Positions 18,620-26,866 of a stretch of DNA of 64,000 nucleotides are shown in pieces (positions within the stretch are counted from its first letter, which is position 1; each line of letters opens with the position of its first letter). The position numbers and the translations under genes are program-made. The stretch is from Mucilaginibacter sp. L3T2-6. Its GTDB lineage: Bacteria > Bacteroidota > Bacteroidia > Sphingobacteriales > Sphingobacteriaceae. Location: the NCBI RefSeq assembly GCF_030519355.1, contig NZ_JAUMKC010000006.1, forward strand, positions 1 to 64,000, in the 5' to 3' direction. The notes below the pieces were generated by a model, which saw only the letters and a program-made list of their open reading frames with translations, was not told the DNA's origin and ran no database searches.

Positions 18620-18643
18620 GAAAAATACCCCTTTAGGGGGTAT
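18620..18643 (+). promoter_or_regulatory. GAAAAATACCCC-type palindrome, copy C
   Basis: GAAAAATACCCCT, three bases, then GGGGGTAT. It lies 106 bases before the 18514 start of the sensor-kinase gene and 29 bases past the end of the MFS gene. It suggests autoregulation of the kinase/response-regulator operon. Confidence 0.55.
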
Positions 18644-18671
18644 TTCCATATTGTGACTATTGCGACAAGTG

Positions 18672-19955
18672 TTATATTCCTTCGCTGATCACCACTTCAT
18701 CTTTTGTTGCAATAGGAGCCCTGCCTTTCATTTTTCTGCCGATAAGCCGGTTTACCTGGCCCAGTAACAGGATGCTGCAAACGGAAATCACGACAATGAC
18801 ATATCCTACTGTGTTGTAATGCTCAAGCGGACTGAACTTTGTTTTCTGAATTACGATCATACCGGCTGCGGCAGCTGCAATACCGCCGGCGATCTGCTGC
18901 AGCGAAGCGTTGATGCTCATAAATGCCCCCCGGTCTTCCATATCAGGCACAGCACTGATTAAGGCCTGCTGGGGTACCATCCGGCTTAAAACGCCCATCA
19001 TCAGCAATATGTTAAGGATAACTACGAGGTAAAACGGAGTTACTGATAAGTTTGTGTACAATATGCACATTATCATGGTCCATACTGATGCCATTGCAAA
19101 TAGTTTAAGCTTGCTGATCTTATCGCTGAGGCGGCCAACCAGCGGCATGATTACCAGCGAACTGACCCCCGATATCATAAACAACACGGGCAACTGCTGA
19201 TTAGTTACCCCCAGGTTGTTAATAGCGAAAGCGCTTCCGAAAGGCATCATCATGAACCCGCCGATAGACATTAAGGCGGTAGCTGCAAAGCCGACACGGT
19301 AATCCTGCCTGGAAACCGTATGCCACAAGTGAACAAATGCCGACTTATCATGCTGTACTGCCAGGTGCGCCGTAACCGGTTTAAGCTTGAGCACAATTGT
19401 CAGCACAATAAGGCCTGCAAGACCTGCGGTTAAAAAGAAAGGTATTTCCCAGCCCCAGTGGTTGGCAAGGTATAAACCGAGTGGAATGCCCAATACCTGG
19501 CTTGCGCCAAAGCCCATTTGTGTAAAGCCCATAACCCGGCCGCGTTGCTGCAGGGCAAATAAGTCCGTTATAATGGCCATGGCTATCGAGCTGATAACCC
19601 CGCCAAACAGACCGGTGATGATACGCGCGACAACGAGGATTACATAATTATGAGCAAGCCCGCATAACACAGTACCGGCCGTAAAACCAATGTAAAAGAA
19701 CAACAGCAGCTTTTTACGGTCGAATTTATCGGCAAAGCCTGCGGTGAGCAAACCCGAAATTCCAGCGCTGAATGCGTAGGCAGAAACAGCCACGCCAAAC
19801 GCAGAAGGCTTTAGGTTCATTGATTTCATCAGCATATCACCGAGTGGCGACATGATCATGAAATCGAGGATTACGGTAAACTGGGTTAACGTTAAAATTA
19901 GTATTACCAGCTTTTGATAACCGGTAAATGGTATAATTTCTTTTTGTGCATTCAT
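18672..19955 (-). CDS. MFS transporter, probable drug efflux
   Basis: A 427-residue protein with about 12 hydrophobic segments. Typical MFS markers are visible: GFADKFDRKKLLL after helix 2 (motif A), RIITGLFGGVISS in helix 4, and GFTQMGFGASQVLGIPLGLYLANHWGW in the helix 5 region (motif C-like). The central loop is short and a second motif-A-like GRLSDKISKLKL occurs in the C-terminal half. The gene follows a small metal-domain-like gene by 6 bases and is in the unit controlled by the TetR gene at 20260. That context favours export of a toxic small molecule sensed by the TetR protein. The substrate is unknown. Confidence 0.87.
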   Translation of the reverse strand: MNAQKEIIPFTGYQKLVILILTLTQFTVILDFMIMSPLGDMLMKSMNLKPSAFGVAVSAYAFSAGISGLLTAGFADKFDRKKLLLFFYIGFTAGTVLCGLAHNYVILVVARIITGLFGGVISSIAMAIITDLFALQQRGRVMGFTQMGFGASQVLGIPLGLYLANHWGWEIPFFLTAGLAGLIVLTIVLKLKPVTAHLAVQHDKSAFVHLWHTVSRQDYRVGFAATALMSIGGFMMMPFGSAFAINNLGVTNQQLPVLFMISGVSSLVIMPLVGRLSDKISKLKLFAMASVWTMIMCILYTNLSVTPFYLVVILNILLMMGVLSRMVPQQALISAVPDMEDRGAFMSINASLQQIAGGIAAAAAGMIVIQKTKFSPLEHYNTVGYVIVVISVCSILLLGQVNRLIGRKMKGRAPIATKDEVVISEGI

Positions 19956-19961
19956 TGTTAT

Positions 19962-20186
19962 CTAAGTTAATTCACAGCAATGATAGCCGTGTTGGTTAAG
20001 TAAGTTAATTATACGCTGGTGTTTAAGCGTATGCGATATTATCCGCAGCACGCGGTCATCGTCGTCCATGTCTATATTCCAATCCTCTACACCATCAAGC
20101 TGTCCAAGTAGTTTTTCAACAACAGTCTTGTCCCGTTTTTTAAAGCAATTGGTTTTAAAAAGCAATATGTGGTTAAAGTTTTTCAT
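19962..20186 (-). CDS. Small HMA-like ferredoxin-fold protein without CxxC
   Basis: Start chosen at the ATG of 20186 (MKNFNHILLFKTNCF), because the upstream ATG at 20204 lies within the TetR operator at 20190-20207. The ~74-residue product has the beta-alpha-beta pattern of heavy-metal-associated domains: VVEKLLGQLDGVEDWNIDMDDDDRVLRI, then a helix and a last strand. The metal-binding CxxC is absent and a CC pair sits near the C-terminus. It may be a regulatory or accessory partner of the MFS pump encoded 6 bases downstream. Confidence 0.6.
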   Translation of the reverse strand: MKNFNHILLFKTNCFKKRDKTVVEKLLGQLDGVEDWNIDMDDDDRVLRIISHTLKHQRIINLLNQHGYHCCELT

Positions 20187-20189
20187 TAA

Positions 20190-20207
20190 TAAATAAATGT
20201 TCATTTA
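20190..20207. promoter_or_regulatory. Candidate TetR operator 2
   Basis: TAAATAAATGTTCATTTA matches the palindrome at 20874-20891 at 16 of 18 positions. It sits just before the 20186 start codon of the efflux operon. Confidence 0.6.
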
Positions 20208-20259
20208 GTTAAATGCGTAAATTATTTTCATTTATTCCTGATTAGGGGATCTCCGAAAC

Positions 20260-20868
20260 TTAATTTTTCAGGGCTTTAACAACTAAATCAAAAGTGGCCC
20301 ACAATATCTTATCCGACATCGTAAATGGCATCCCGCCTACGCTATGGCCTTCGTTATGAAACCGTATCAAAGAATATAAAGGCGCAAAAGCAACCGACCA
20401 ATACGCTTCGAAGGGCATTTCGTTTATTTCGCCGCGTTTTAGAGCATTTTGCATAAACTTTGTTACGATGGGCTCAAAATTTCCTTTAAATGATTCCATA
20501 AACTTGGCGTGATAGCTCGACGTTCGCAACTGGTCAAAAAAAACGCCAATAAACGGATTATCCATCATGTGGCGGTACCGGTTTTTCCATTGCACCCGCA
20601 GGCCATCAACAAAGGGCATTTCAGGGTCAAACCCATCTACCATTGTTTTGGCCATCCGCAGGCCTTCTTCTTCAGCAATCTTTAGGATCAGGTCGTCGCG
20701 GTCTTTGTAATAGATATATAATGTCGCAACCGAAATTTTGCATTCCTTGGCCAGCTTGTTCATGCTAAAGCCTTCCATGCCATATTTAACAATGCTTTCG
20801 ATGGCTTTTTGCTTTACCAGCTTTTCTTTATCAACGTCTCTTGTGCGCATATTTATCTTTTCCGGCAC
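20260..20868 (-). CDS. TetR/AcrR-family repressor
   Basis: A 202-residue regulator with the N-terminal TetR helix-turn-helix: KQKAIESIVKYGMEGFSMNK, then LAKECKISVATLYIYYKDRDDLI (residues ~17-58). The C-terminal ligand domain is helical. A perfect 18-bp palindrome lies 6 bases before its start and a near-copy lies before the downstream small-protein/MFS operon, so it likely represses both itself and the pump. The gap to the next gene in the same direction is about 70 bases. Confidence 0.9.
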   Translation of the reverse strand: MPEKINMRTRDVDKEKLVKQKAIESIVKYGMEGFSMNKLAKECKISVATLYIYYKDRDDLILKIAEEEGLRMAKTMVDGFDPEMPFVDGLRVQWKNRYRHMMDNPFIGVFFDQLRTSSYHAKFMESFKGNFEPIVTKFMQNALKRGEINEMPFEAYWSVAFAPLYSLIRFHNEGHSVGGMPFTMSDKILWATFDLVVKALKN

Positions 20869-20873
20869 AAATA

Positions 20874-20891
20874 TAAATGAATATTCATTTA
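20874..20891. promoter_or_regulatory. Candidate TetR operator 1
   Basis: TAAATGAATATTCATTTA is a perfect 18-bp palindrome 6 bases upstream of the TetR start codon, implying autorepression. Confidence 0.7.
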
Positions 20892-21010
20892 GTTATAAAA
20901 TTATTTTGATATAATTTAGTAAGACAAGATTCGCAGTAAAGAGCTTGTTTTGTGACGAGGATCCGGTGCGGCCGGAAACAGATATTATTGAGTCGCTGCT
21001 GTGACAGGGG

Positions 21011-21706
21011 TTATGCTAATCCTAATCTACCCCTCATCTCATCCCTGTAGGTACTGCCGATCGGTATTTTATGTCCGGCAACTATTACCTGGTGATTTTC
21101 CACCATGCTGATATGCCTGATAGCCACTACAAACGATTTATGCACCCGTACAAAATTCTGCTCCGGTATCACCTCGAATATGTCGGCCATGTTCTGCCGG
21201 ATAAGGATGGTTTTATCTTTTAAAATTACTGATATATAATTGCCATCCTTCTCGAGGTACAATATGTCGCCGATTTTTACCTGGTAGGTTTGCGGGCCGC
21301 TTTTTATGAAAGCGTACTCAGATTCAAGTTCTTTGGGCTTGCTGTTACCCTTAAGCGTTTGCAGGTTTAAAGCTTTGTTTACTGACGCCAGGAAACGCTC
21401 AAAAGTTATGGGTTTAAGCAGGTAGTCAGTGGCGTTAAGGTTATAGCTTTCGACCGCATAGTCACTGTACGCGGTAGTGAAAATAACCATCGGCTTTACC
21501 GCCAGCGCGGAGAACAGTTCTATTCCGCTTATGCCCGGCATATTGATGTCCAGGAAAACAAGGTCGACGGGGTTACGGCTTAAAAACTCAAGGGCCTTTA
21601 CCGGTTCGCGGAAAGACGTCAGTAAATTTACAATGCCGCTTTTGGTGCAGTAGCGCTCAATTACCTCGAGGGCTTTGGGTTCATCATCGATGGCAATACA
21701 GTTCAT
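21011..21706 (-). CDS. LytTR-family response regulator
   Basis: A 231-residue protein: receiver domain with DDEP at residues 7-10, phospho-acceptor Asp53 (VFLDINMPG) and a KPI loop. The C-terminal LytTR DNA-binding domain (residues ~130-230) includes ILYLEKDGNYISV, FVRVHKSFVVAIRHI and IPIGSTYRD. Its ATG overlaps the kinase stop by one base (TAATG), so it is cognate to the kinase at 21706. Regulated genes probably include the divergent GLPGLI/receptor pair, judged from position only. Confidence 0.93.
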   Translation of the reverse strand: MNCIAIDDEPKALEVIERYCTKSGIVNLLTSFREPVKALEFLSRNPVDLVFLDINMPGISGIELFSALAVKPMVIFTTAYSDYAVESYNLNATDYLLKPITFERFLASVNKALNLQTLKGNSKPKELESEYAFIKSGPQTYQVKIGDILYLEKDGNYISVILKDKTILIRQNMADIFEVIPEQNFVRVHKSFVVAIRHISMVENHQVIVAGHKIPIGSTYRDEMRGRLGLA

Positions 21707-22779
21707 TAGCTAAGCTCTATCTTTAATATAACGCGGAATTTATCCTGGTCTATTTTTATTTCTAAGTTATGTTTTCCCGGATAAAGCAGGTCAAGCCGCC
21801 GTTTTACATTTTCCAGCCCGATCCCGCTTTTTTCATCCTCCATCTTCTTTATCAGGCTATGGTTCTTGTTGCTGCAGGTAAACAACAATTCCTTATCCTG
21901 TACGGTAATCGAAATATCGATAAATGATGTGCTGTTGATGGTCACCCCATGTTTAAATGCATTTTCCACAAAAGGGATAAATATCATCGGTGCTATGGTA
22001 AGGTCGGATATGAATTCATTATAACGGAAATCAACTACAGCTTCATGGTCGGCATAACGCAGCTTATTTAAGGCGATGCAATTATTTATATACTCAATTT
22101 CCTTTTTCAGGGGGACGGTTTCTGCATTGCTTTCGTAGATCATGTAACGCATCATGCCTGAAAGTTTTGAGATGCCGTCGGCCAGCTCGTCGTTGCCTTT
22201 AGCCTGCGCCATTGAAAAAAGATTATTCAGCGTATTAAACAGGAAATGGGGGTTGATTTGCGATTTAAGGAATTTTATTTCGGTGCTAAGCTGGTGAGCC
22301 TCTATCTGCTTGCGGAGCAGGTCGCTTTTTATCCATTCCTTTGAAAAAAAGTAGGCTATGGCAATACCGAGCATAGCCAGGAATATAATGGCATTTGTAA
22401 AGTGGAAAAAGCCGAATGGATTTAAAAAGGGCGGCGGTGGCGGCGACGTAACCAACGGCGCAAGAAGCGAATTCAACTCAAAAATACACACCGTCCAACT
22501 CAATACAACCGCAACCCGTGCGGTGTTGCTTTTAAATGTCATTACTTTTTTTAGCAGCCAAAAGGCGGTGCTGTAGAAAAGCAGCATCAGCAGAAAAAGG
22601 GTTAAAAACGATTGAGAGTAGATGGTTTCAACCATCACCCGCTGTTTTATGTCGCCCTTAATGTTAAACCTTACTACGTCGAATTTTTTATTGGAATTGC
22701 CGGTAGTGTAAAATATGGCTGCCCAAAATAAAATGTGGAGCAGTATTTCAACCAGGTGATTCCGTTTGATTCGATTCAT
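21706..22779 (-). CDS. LytS-like sensor histidine kinase (His_kinase family)
   Basis: A 357-residue membrane kinase with four hydrophobic segments in residues ~10-165, no large periplasmic domain, a coiled linker and the His_kinase signature LKSQINPHFLFNTLNNLFS containing the phosphorylated His near residue 180. The HATPase region shows PFVENAFKHG and SGIGLENVKRRLDLLYPG. These kinases sense membrane or small-molecule signals and pair with LytTR regulators. It is first in a two-gene operon and divergent from the gene at 23094. Confidence 0.92.
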   Translation of the reverse strand: MNRIKRNHLVEILLHILFWAAIFYTTGNSNKKFDVVRFNIKGDIKQRVMVETIYSQSFLTLFLLMLLFYSTAFWLLKKVMTFKSNTARVAVVLSWTVCIFELNSLLAPLVTSPPPPPFLNPFGFFHFTNAIIFLAMLGIAIAYFFSKEWIKSDLLRKQIEAHQLSTEIKFLKSQINPHFLFNTLNNLFSMAQAKGNDELADGISKLSGMMRYMIYESNAETVPLKKEIEYINNCIALNKLRYADHEAVVDFRYNEFISDLTIAPMIFIPFVENAFKHGVTINSTSFIDISITVQDKELLFTCSNKNHSLIKKMEDEKSGIGLENVKRRLDLLYPGKHNLEIKIDQDKFRVILKIELS

Positions 22780-23093
22780 ATTAAAACTAAGGTAGTATTA
22801 AATACGGCAGGCCGGAAATATGTGGTGGTTAATGAGTGTTTAGGTGGGTGAATCAAAGGTTTTTGAGATTGACGGTAGCAGGCGATGATTGTAACTTATC
22901 TTCATGTTGCATAAGGAAAACTACAGTTGTGGTCAAGGTCAATAATTAAGGGATGGGATTTTCATTCTAAGTGGCGCTTTTAAAGGATTCCCAAATACCA
23001 AATATGCCTGTTTCATCCTTCTAAATCACGGGTTCGCACCTAAGTTTTTACAGAGCGATATAGCCTGATTACCATTGCTTAAAATTTTAAATT
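22780..23093. other. Divergent promoter region
   Basis: These 314 bases lie between the LytTR operon and the GLPGLI operon and must hold both promoters. No open frame, RNA gene or clear palindrome was seen. LytTR proteins bind imperfect direct repeats that cannot be assigned by eye. Confidence 0.4.
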
Positions 23094-24050
23094 ATGAAAA
23101 GTTCACGCACAATTATCTTTTTGATATTCACCTTTTCTATGGGAGCGTTAAGGGGGATGGCTCAGGGCAAGCCAGAAATGGCGCAGGCAATAATCCATTA
23201 TAAATTCTCGCATGTAAGGGACACAACCAACAGGCAGGAACCTTACAAAGAAAACATGATCCTTTTTTTGGGCAGTCACTCCAGCGCCTATAAAAGTTAC
23301 GACAAAAAAATGGCTGACGCTGTGGTACGAAAGCAAATACAGGAGCAGATGGCAGCTAATCCCGGCGGTAATGTACGGGTAATGAGGGGTAAAAATTCAG
23401 GTTCGAATACGGAATACTATCAGTTTGCTGCTGAAGGTAAACTAGTGCGACGGGAACGCCTGATCAACAGCTATTTGATTGAAGAACCAATGCCGGCTAT
23501 GAACTGGAAGATAGCAAATGACACGGCAAGCTTTGGCGGATTGCATTGCCAGAAAGCAACCACGCATTTTAGGGGGCGCGATTACATCGCATGGTTTTGC
23601 CCTGATTTGCCTTTTCATAGCGGGCCATGGAAATTAAATGGCTTGCCGGGTGTTATTGTTGATGCCCATGATACAAGAAATGAGGTGGTGTTTAAGTTTG
23701 ACGGCGTTGAGAAGGTTACTGCTACCGCCGGGCAGGCGCCGGTGCCTGAAGCAACCGCCAGTAACCGTCCGCAACTGCCAGCCCTGCCTATGATGGGTGG
23801 GGAAGATCCTGGAGATCCAAACCTGATACAACTCCCTGCCGATGCCATTAAAACTACCGATAAGGAATATACTGAGTTACGTGCAGCCATGCTAAAAGAC
23901 CCTAATGCATTTGCAAAGGCTGCAATAGGCGCTGCCGGCGGCGGTGCTCCGGGCGGACCCGGCGGCAATGGGCCGCAAATGAAGATGAATATAAAAGTTG
24001 CTCCCGGTGCGGTGATCAATAATCCTATTGAGCTGCCTGAAAAGAAATGA
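23094..24050 (+). CDS. GLPGLI family secreted protein
   Basis: A 318-residue exported protein with a signal peptide ending RGMAQ. It bears the signature that names the family in GPWKLNGLPGVIVDAHD (near residue 178), preceded by conserved WFCPDLPFHSGPW and a YLIEEPMPAMNWKI strand. The C-terminal ~60 residues are Gly/Pro-rich (GAAGGGAPGGPGGNGPQ), unlike the compact rest. GLPGLI proteins are Bacteroidota-specific, of unknown function and often encoded beside an outer-membrane receptor, as here: the next gene overlaps the stop by four bases. Confidence 0.9.
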   Translation: MKSSRTIIFLIFTFSMGALRGMAQGKPEMAQAIIHYKFSHVRDTTNRQEPYKENMILFLGSHSSAYKSYDKKMADAVVRKQIQEQMAANPGGNVRVMRGKNSGSNTEYYQFAAEGKLVRRERLINSYLIEEPMPAMNWKIANDTASFGGLHCQKATTHFRGRDYIAWFCPDLPFHSGPWKLNGLPGVIVDAHDTRNEVVFKFDGVEKVTATAGQAPVPEATASNRPQLPALPMMGGEDPGDPNLIQLPADAIKTTDKEYTELRAAMLKDPNAFAKAAIGAAGGGAPGGPGGNGPQMKMNIKVAPGAVINNPIELPEKK

Positions 24051-26719
24051 GCTTTTTCTTGAAATATGCAGGCACATTCCTTTTGGGGATGCTGCTTGCA
24101 CTTACCGGTTGGGCGCAGGTGCTGAAAGGTACTGTAAAAGATACTTCAGGCAAGGCGGTTCCTTACGCGAACGTAAACTTAAAAGGGCCTTCCGCTGCTA
24201 TTTTGGAATATGCCGTATGCAATGCTAAAGGCGAATTTAGCCTCGCAATTCCTGCCGGGACAACGCAAACCGGTTTAATAATAGAGGTTACCTGCATAGG
24301 TTTTCTAAAACAAAACAAGACAATAGGGGATGCTTCGGCGCCGTACAATTTTGTCTTGAATGCCGCAGCCAACCAGCTGAAAGAAGTTATTGTTAAGGAT
24401 ACGAGGCCATTTATTGGTGTAAATGGCGATACAACAAGCTATAAGGTATCGGATTATGCCAATAAACAGGATCGGGTCATCGGTGATGTGATTAAAAAGC
24501 TGCCAGGGGTGCAGGTGGCGTCCGACGGGAAGATAACCTACAACGGTAAGGCTATATCAAATCTTTACATCGGCGGAGATAATTTGCTGGATGACAAATA
24601 CAACATCGCCACAAATACTATCCCTCAGGGCGCAGTAGACAAGGTGCAGGTATTGGAAAATAATCAGCCTGTAAAGATGCTGCGCGATAAAACTGTAAGC
24701 GAAGATGTGGCGATGAACCTCACTTTTAAAAAAGACGCCAAATTACAGATGGTTGGGCAGGAAGCCATAGGCGCGGGCATCCCTGGAAAATATGATGTAA
24801 ACCTCAATGCCATGATGTTTAAAGATAACTACAAGGCTATCAATTACATAAAAGGGAATAACATCGGCGTTGATGTGGAAAATGATCTGGTGTCGCACAA
24901 TTTGCCGGATTATTTGCAGCGTATAGATAATAACAAGCCCACAACACTTCTTTCAACCGGGACAGCTAACGACCCGGATCTGCCACGTAACCGTTATCTG
25001 TTTAACCAATCGGGATTAATCAACCTGAATAACCTGGTGCATTTAAAAAAGGATGTATTACTGCGGACTAATCTATATTATCTGCATGATGCCCGGTTGC
25101 AGGATTATGAAAAATTCGCTACTGTTTACCTGCCGAATGATACAATAAAGTATGACGAAACGCAGCAGAACCGCCGCAGACCCAATATATTACACGGGCA
25201 GTTTACCCTAAATATCAATAAGGATAAATATTACCTGAATGATAATTTAACTGGCGATTACAATCACAATACAAGCTATTCAGCGCTTAATACCAATGGC
25301 ACACCTGTTAACCAGGTTTTTAAGGATAACATTGCCGATTTCTCGAACGAACTTAACCTAATGCAAACCTTCGGCACAAATAATATCCTCGAAGTGTATT
25401 CATACATCAACCATATTGCCGAGCCGGAAAATTTGCAGATAGCACCCGGTTTAAATCCGCAGATATTTAACAACGGAAACCCATACAACGTGCTCACCCA
25501 GAAGGTGAATTTGCCCACCTGGTTCACCAATAACTATTTAGGGTATAAAATACCATCCAACGGCATTACCCAGACGTATCACATGGGCTTTAGCTGGCAG
25601 CAGCAAAAGCTAAGGTCGGATTTGCTGGCGACACAACTTGACAACGTGAATTATGCTGCTGTAGACAGCGCCCATAACGACTTAAGCTGGCGCAGGCAGC
25701 GGCTATACACAGAAGCAATTTATGATTATCCCGGCGACAAATTAAAAGTGAACGTAACCCTGCCGCTGTATTTGCAGCAAATCAGCTACAGTGATGCCAA
25801 CTTCGCCCTAGATAAACAAACCACTCATCTTTATTTTAACCCGAGGCTATATGTAAAGTACCAGGTAAGCGCTGAGAACTACTTTACCCTGCTTTATAAC
25901 TTCAGGAACCAGATTGGAAGCATTGCTGATGTCTACAACGGGTATATATTGAAAGATTACCGCACTTTATTTGCCAATAGTGCCAGCCTTACCGAGCAAA
26001 AGGACCAATCGGCTGCCGTAGGTTTTAACTATCGCAAAGCCATTACACTTTTTTTCTTCAGCTTGTCTGCACGGTACGATCATATTTCGGCAAATAGTAT
26101 TTCATCAGACATCATCAATAACAGCTTTGAGCAAAACATAGTGTTGCCATTTGCCAACAGCACCAATTCATGGCTGCTGAGCGGTTATATAAGCAAATAC
26201 CTTTTCCCGTTGCGCACTACGTTAAGCGGCGGGTTAAGCTGGCGGTCAAGCAGCACGAACCGAGTGCAAAACAATGTCCTGCTGCCATTCAGCACCATAA
26301 TCACAACCGCAAATGCGAGCGTGGAAACTAAGGTGAGCGGCAAAATTGATTTTAGCTATAAAGCGGTGTACAGCCAATTGAGCAGTAAGTCGGCCGCTGC
26401 GGCGTCCCCGGCAGCGGTCAGAAGCTTTTTTCAACAAGCAACCCTTGGATACAACCCGTTGGAGCGCTTGTCGTTCAAATTATCGGGGGATGATTATTAT
26501 GCCCATACCGGCGCGAGCAATTACCAGAAATATGTCTTCGCCGATGCGTCAGTAAAGTACACGTTTGCCAAACCAAAAATGGATGTAGAGCTAAATGCCA
26601 ACAACCTGTTTAATACCCGGAAATACAACGAACTTTTATTGGCAGCAAATACATTCAGCAGCAGTACCTATGTAATTCCCGGAAGAATTATTTGGCTGAA
26701 GTTTTATTTTAATATTTGA
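24047..26719 (+). CDS. TonB-receptor-like outer-membrane beta-barrel protein
   Basis: An 890-residue protein: signal peptide to LTGWAQ, carboxypeptidase-regulatory-like domain (residues ~26-105; LKGTVKDTSGKAVPYANVNL), a plug-like part (~115-240; GDVIKKLPGVQVASDGKITY, ISNLYIGGDNLLDDKYNI), and a long barrel of the OMP_b-brl_3 kind ending in aromatic WLKFYFNI. Such proteins lack the classic SusC plug motifs and rarely pair with SusD. It is translationally coupled to the GLPGLI gene, so they probably act together in exporting or anchoring a peptide or small protein. That role is inferred from gene pairing only. Confidence 0.85.
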   Translation: MSFFLKYAGTFLLGMLLALTGWAQVLKGTVKDTSGKAVPYANVNLKGPSAAILEYAVCNAKGEFSLAIPAGTTQTGLIIEVTCIGFLKQNKTIGDASAPYNFVLNAAANQLKEVIVKDTRPFIGVNGDTTSYKVSDYANKQDRVIGDVIKKLPGVQVASDGKITYNGKAISNLYIGGDNLLDDKYNIATNTIPQGAVDKVQVLENNQPVKMLRDKTVSEDVAMNLTFKKDAKLQMVGQEAIGAGIPGKYDVNLNAMMFKDNYKAINYIKGNNIGVDVENDLVSHNLPDYLQRIDNNKPTTLLSTGTANDPDLPRNRYLFNQSGLINLNNLVHLKKDVLLRTNLYYLHDARLQDYEKFATVYLPNDTIKYDETQQNRRRPNILHGQFTLNINKDKYYLNDNLTGDYNHNTSYSALNTNGTPVNQVFKDNIADFSNELNLMQTFGTNNILEVYSYINHIAEPENLQIAPGLNPQIFNNGNPYNVLTQKVNLPTWFTNNYLGYKIPSNGITQTYHMGFSWQQQKLRSDLLATQLDNVNYAAVDSAHNDLSWRRQRLYTEAIYDYPGDKLKVNVTLPLYLQQISYSDANFALDKQTTHLYFNPRLYVKYQVSAENYFTLLYNFRNQIGSIADVYNGYILKDYRTLFANSASLTEQKDQSAAVGFNYRKAITLFFFSLSARYDHISANSISSDIINNSFEQNIVLPFANSTNSWLLSGYISKYLFPLRTTLSGGLSWRSSSTNRVQNNVLLPFSTIITTANASVETKVSGKIDFSYKAVYSQLSSKSAAAASPAAVRSFFQQATLGYNPLERLSFKLSGDDYYAHTGASNYQKYVFADASVKYTFAKPKMDVELNANNLFNTRKYNELLLAANTFSSSTYVIPGRIIWLKFYFNI

Positions 26720-26866
26720 TAAAAGCTAATCGGTTGAGGTAAGCCCGCGCGTTACAGTACTAAACTGGGCATACCCGTTGCCGGCTGAAGTGTTGAAAGG
26801 CTTGACAATTGTTCAAATGCCCCCCAAAGAGAGAGCAGCTATTATTTTTGCAACAGGGCAGCGTAT

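Noticed and set aside
22991..23050. Stretch with GGGTTCGCACC suggesting a tRNA T-arm
   Set aside because: No acceptor, D or anticodon stems can be folded around it.
23615..24019. 134-codon minus-strand frame rich in Pro and Ala
   Set aside because: It is a mirror of the Gly/Pro-rich tail of the GLPGLI gene, a composition artefact.
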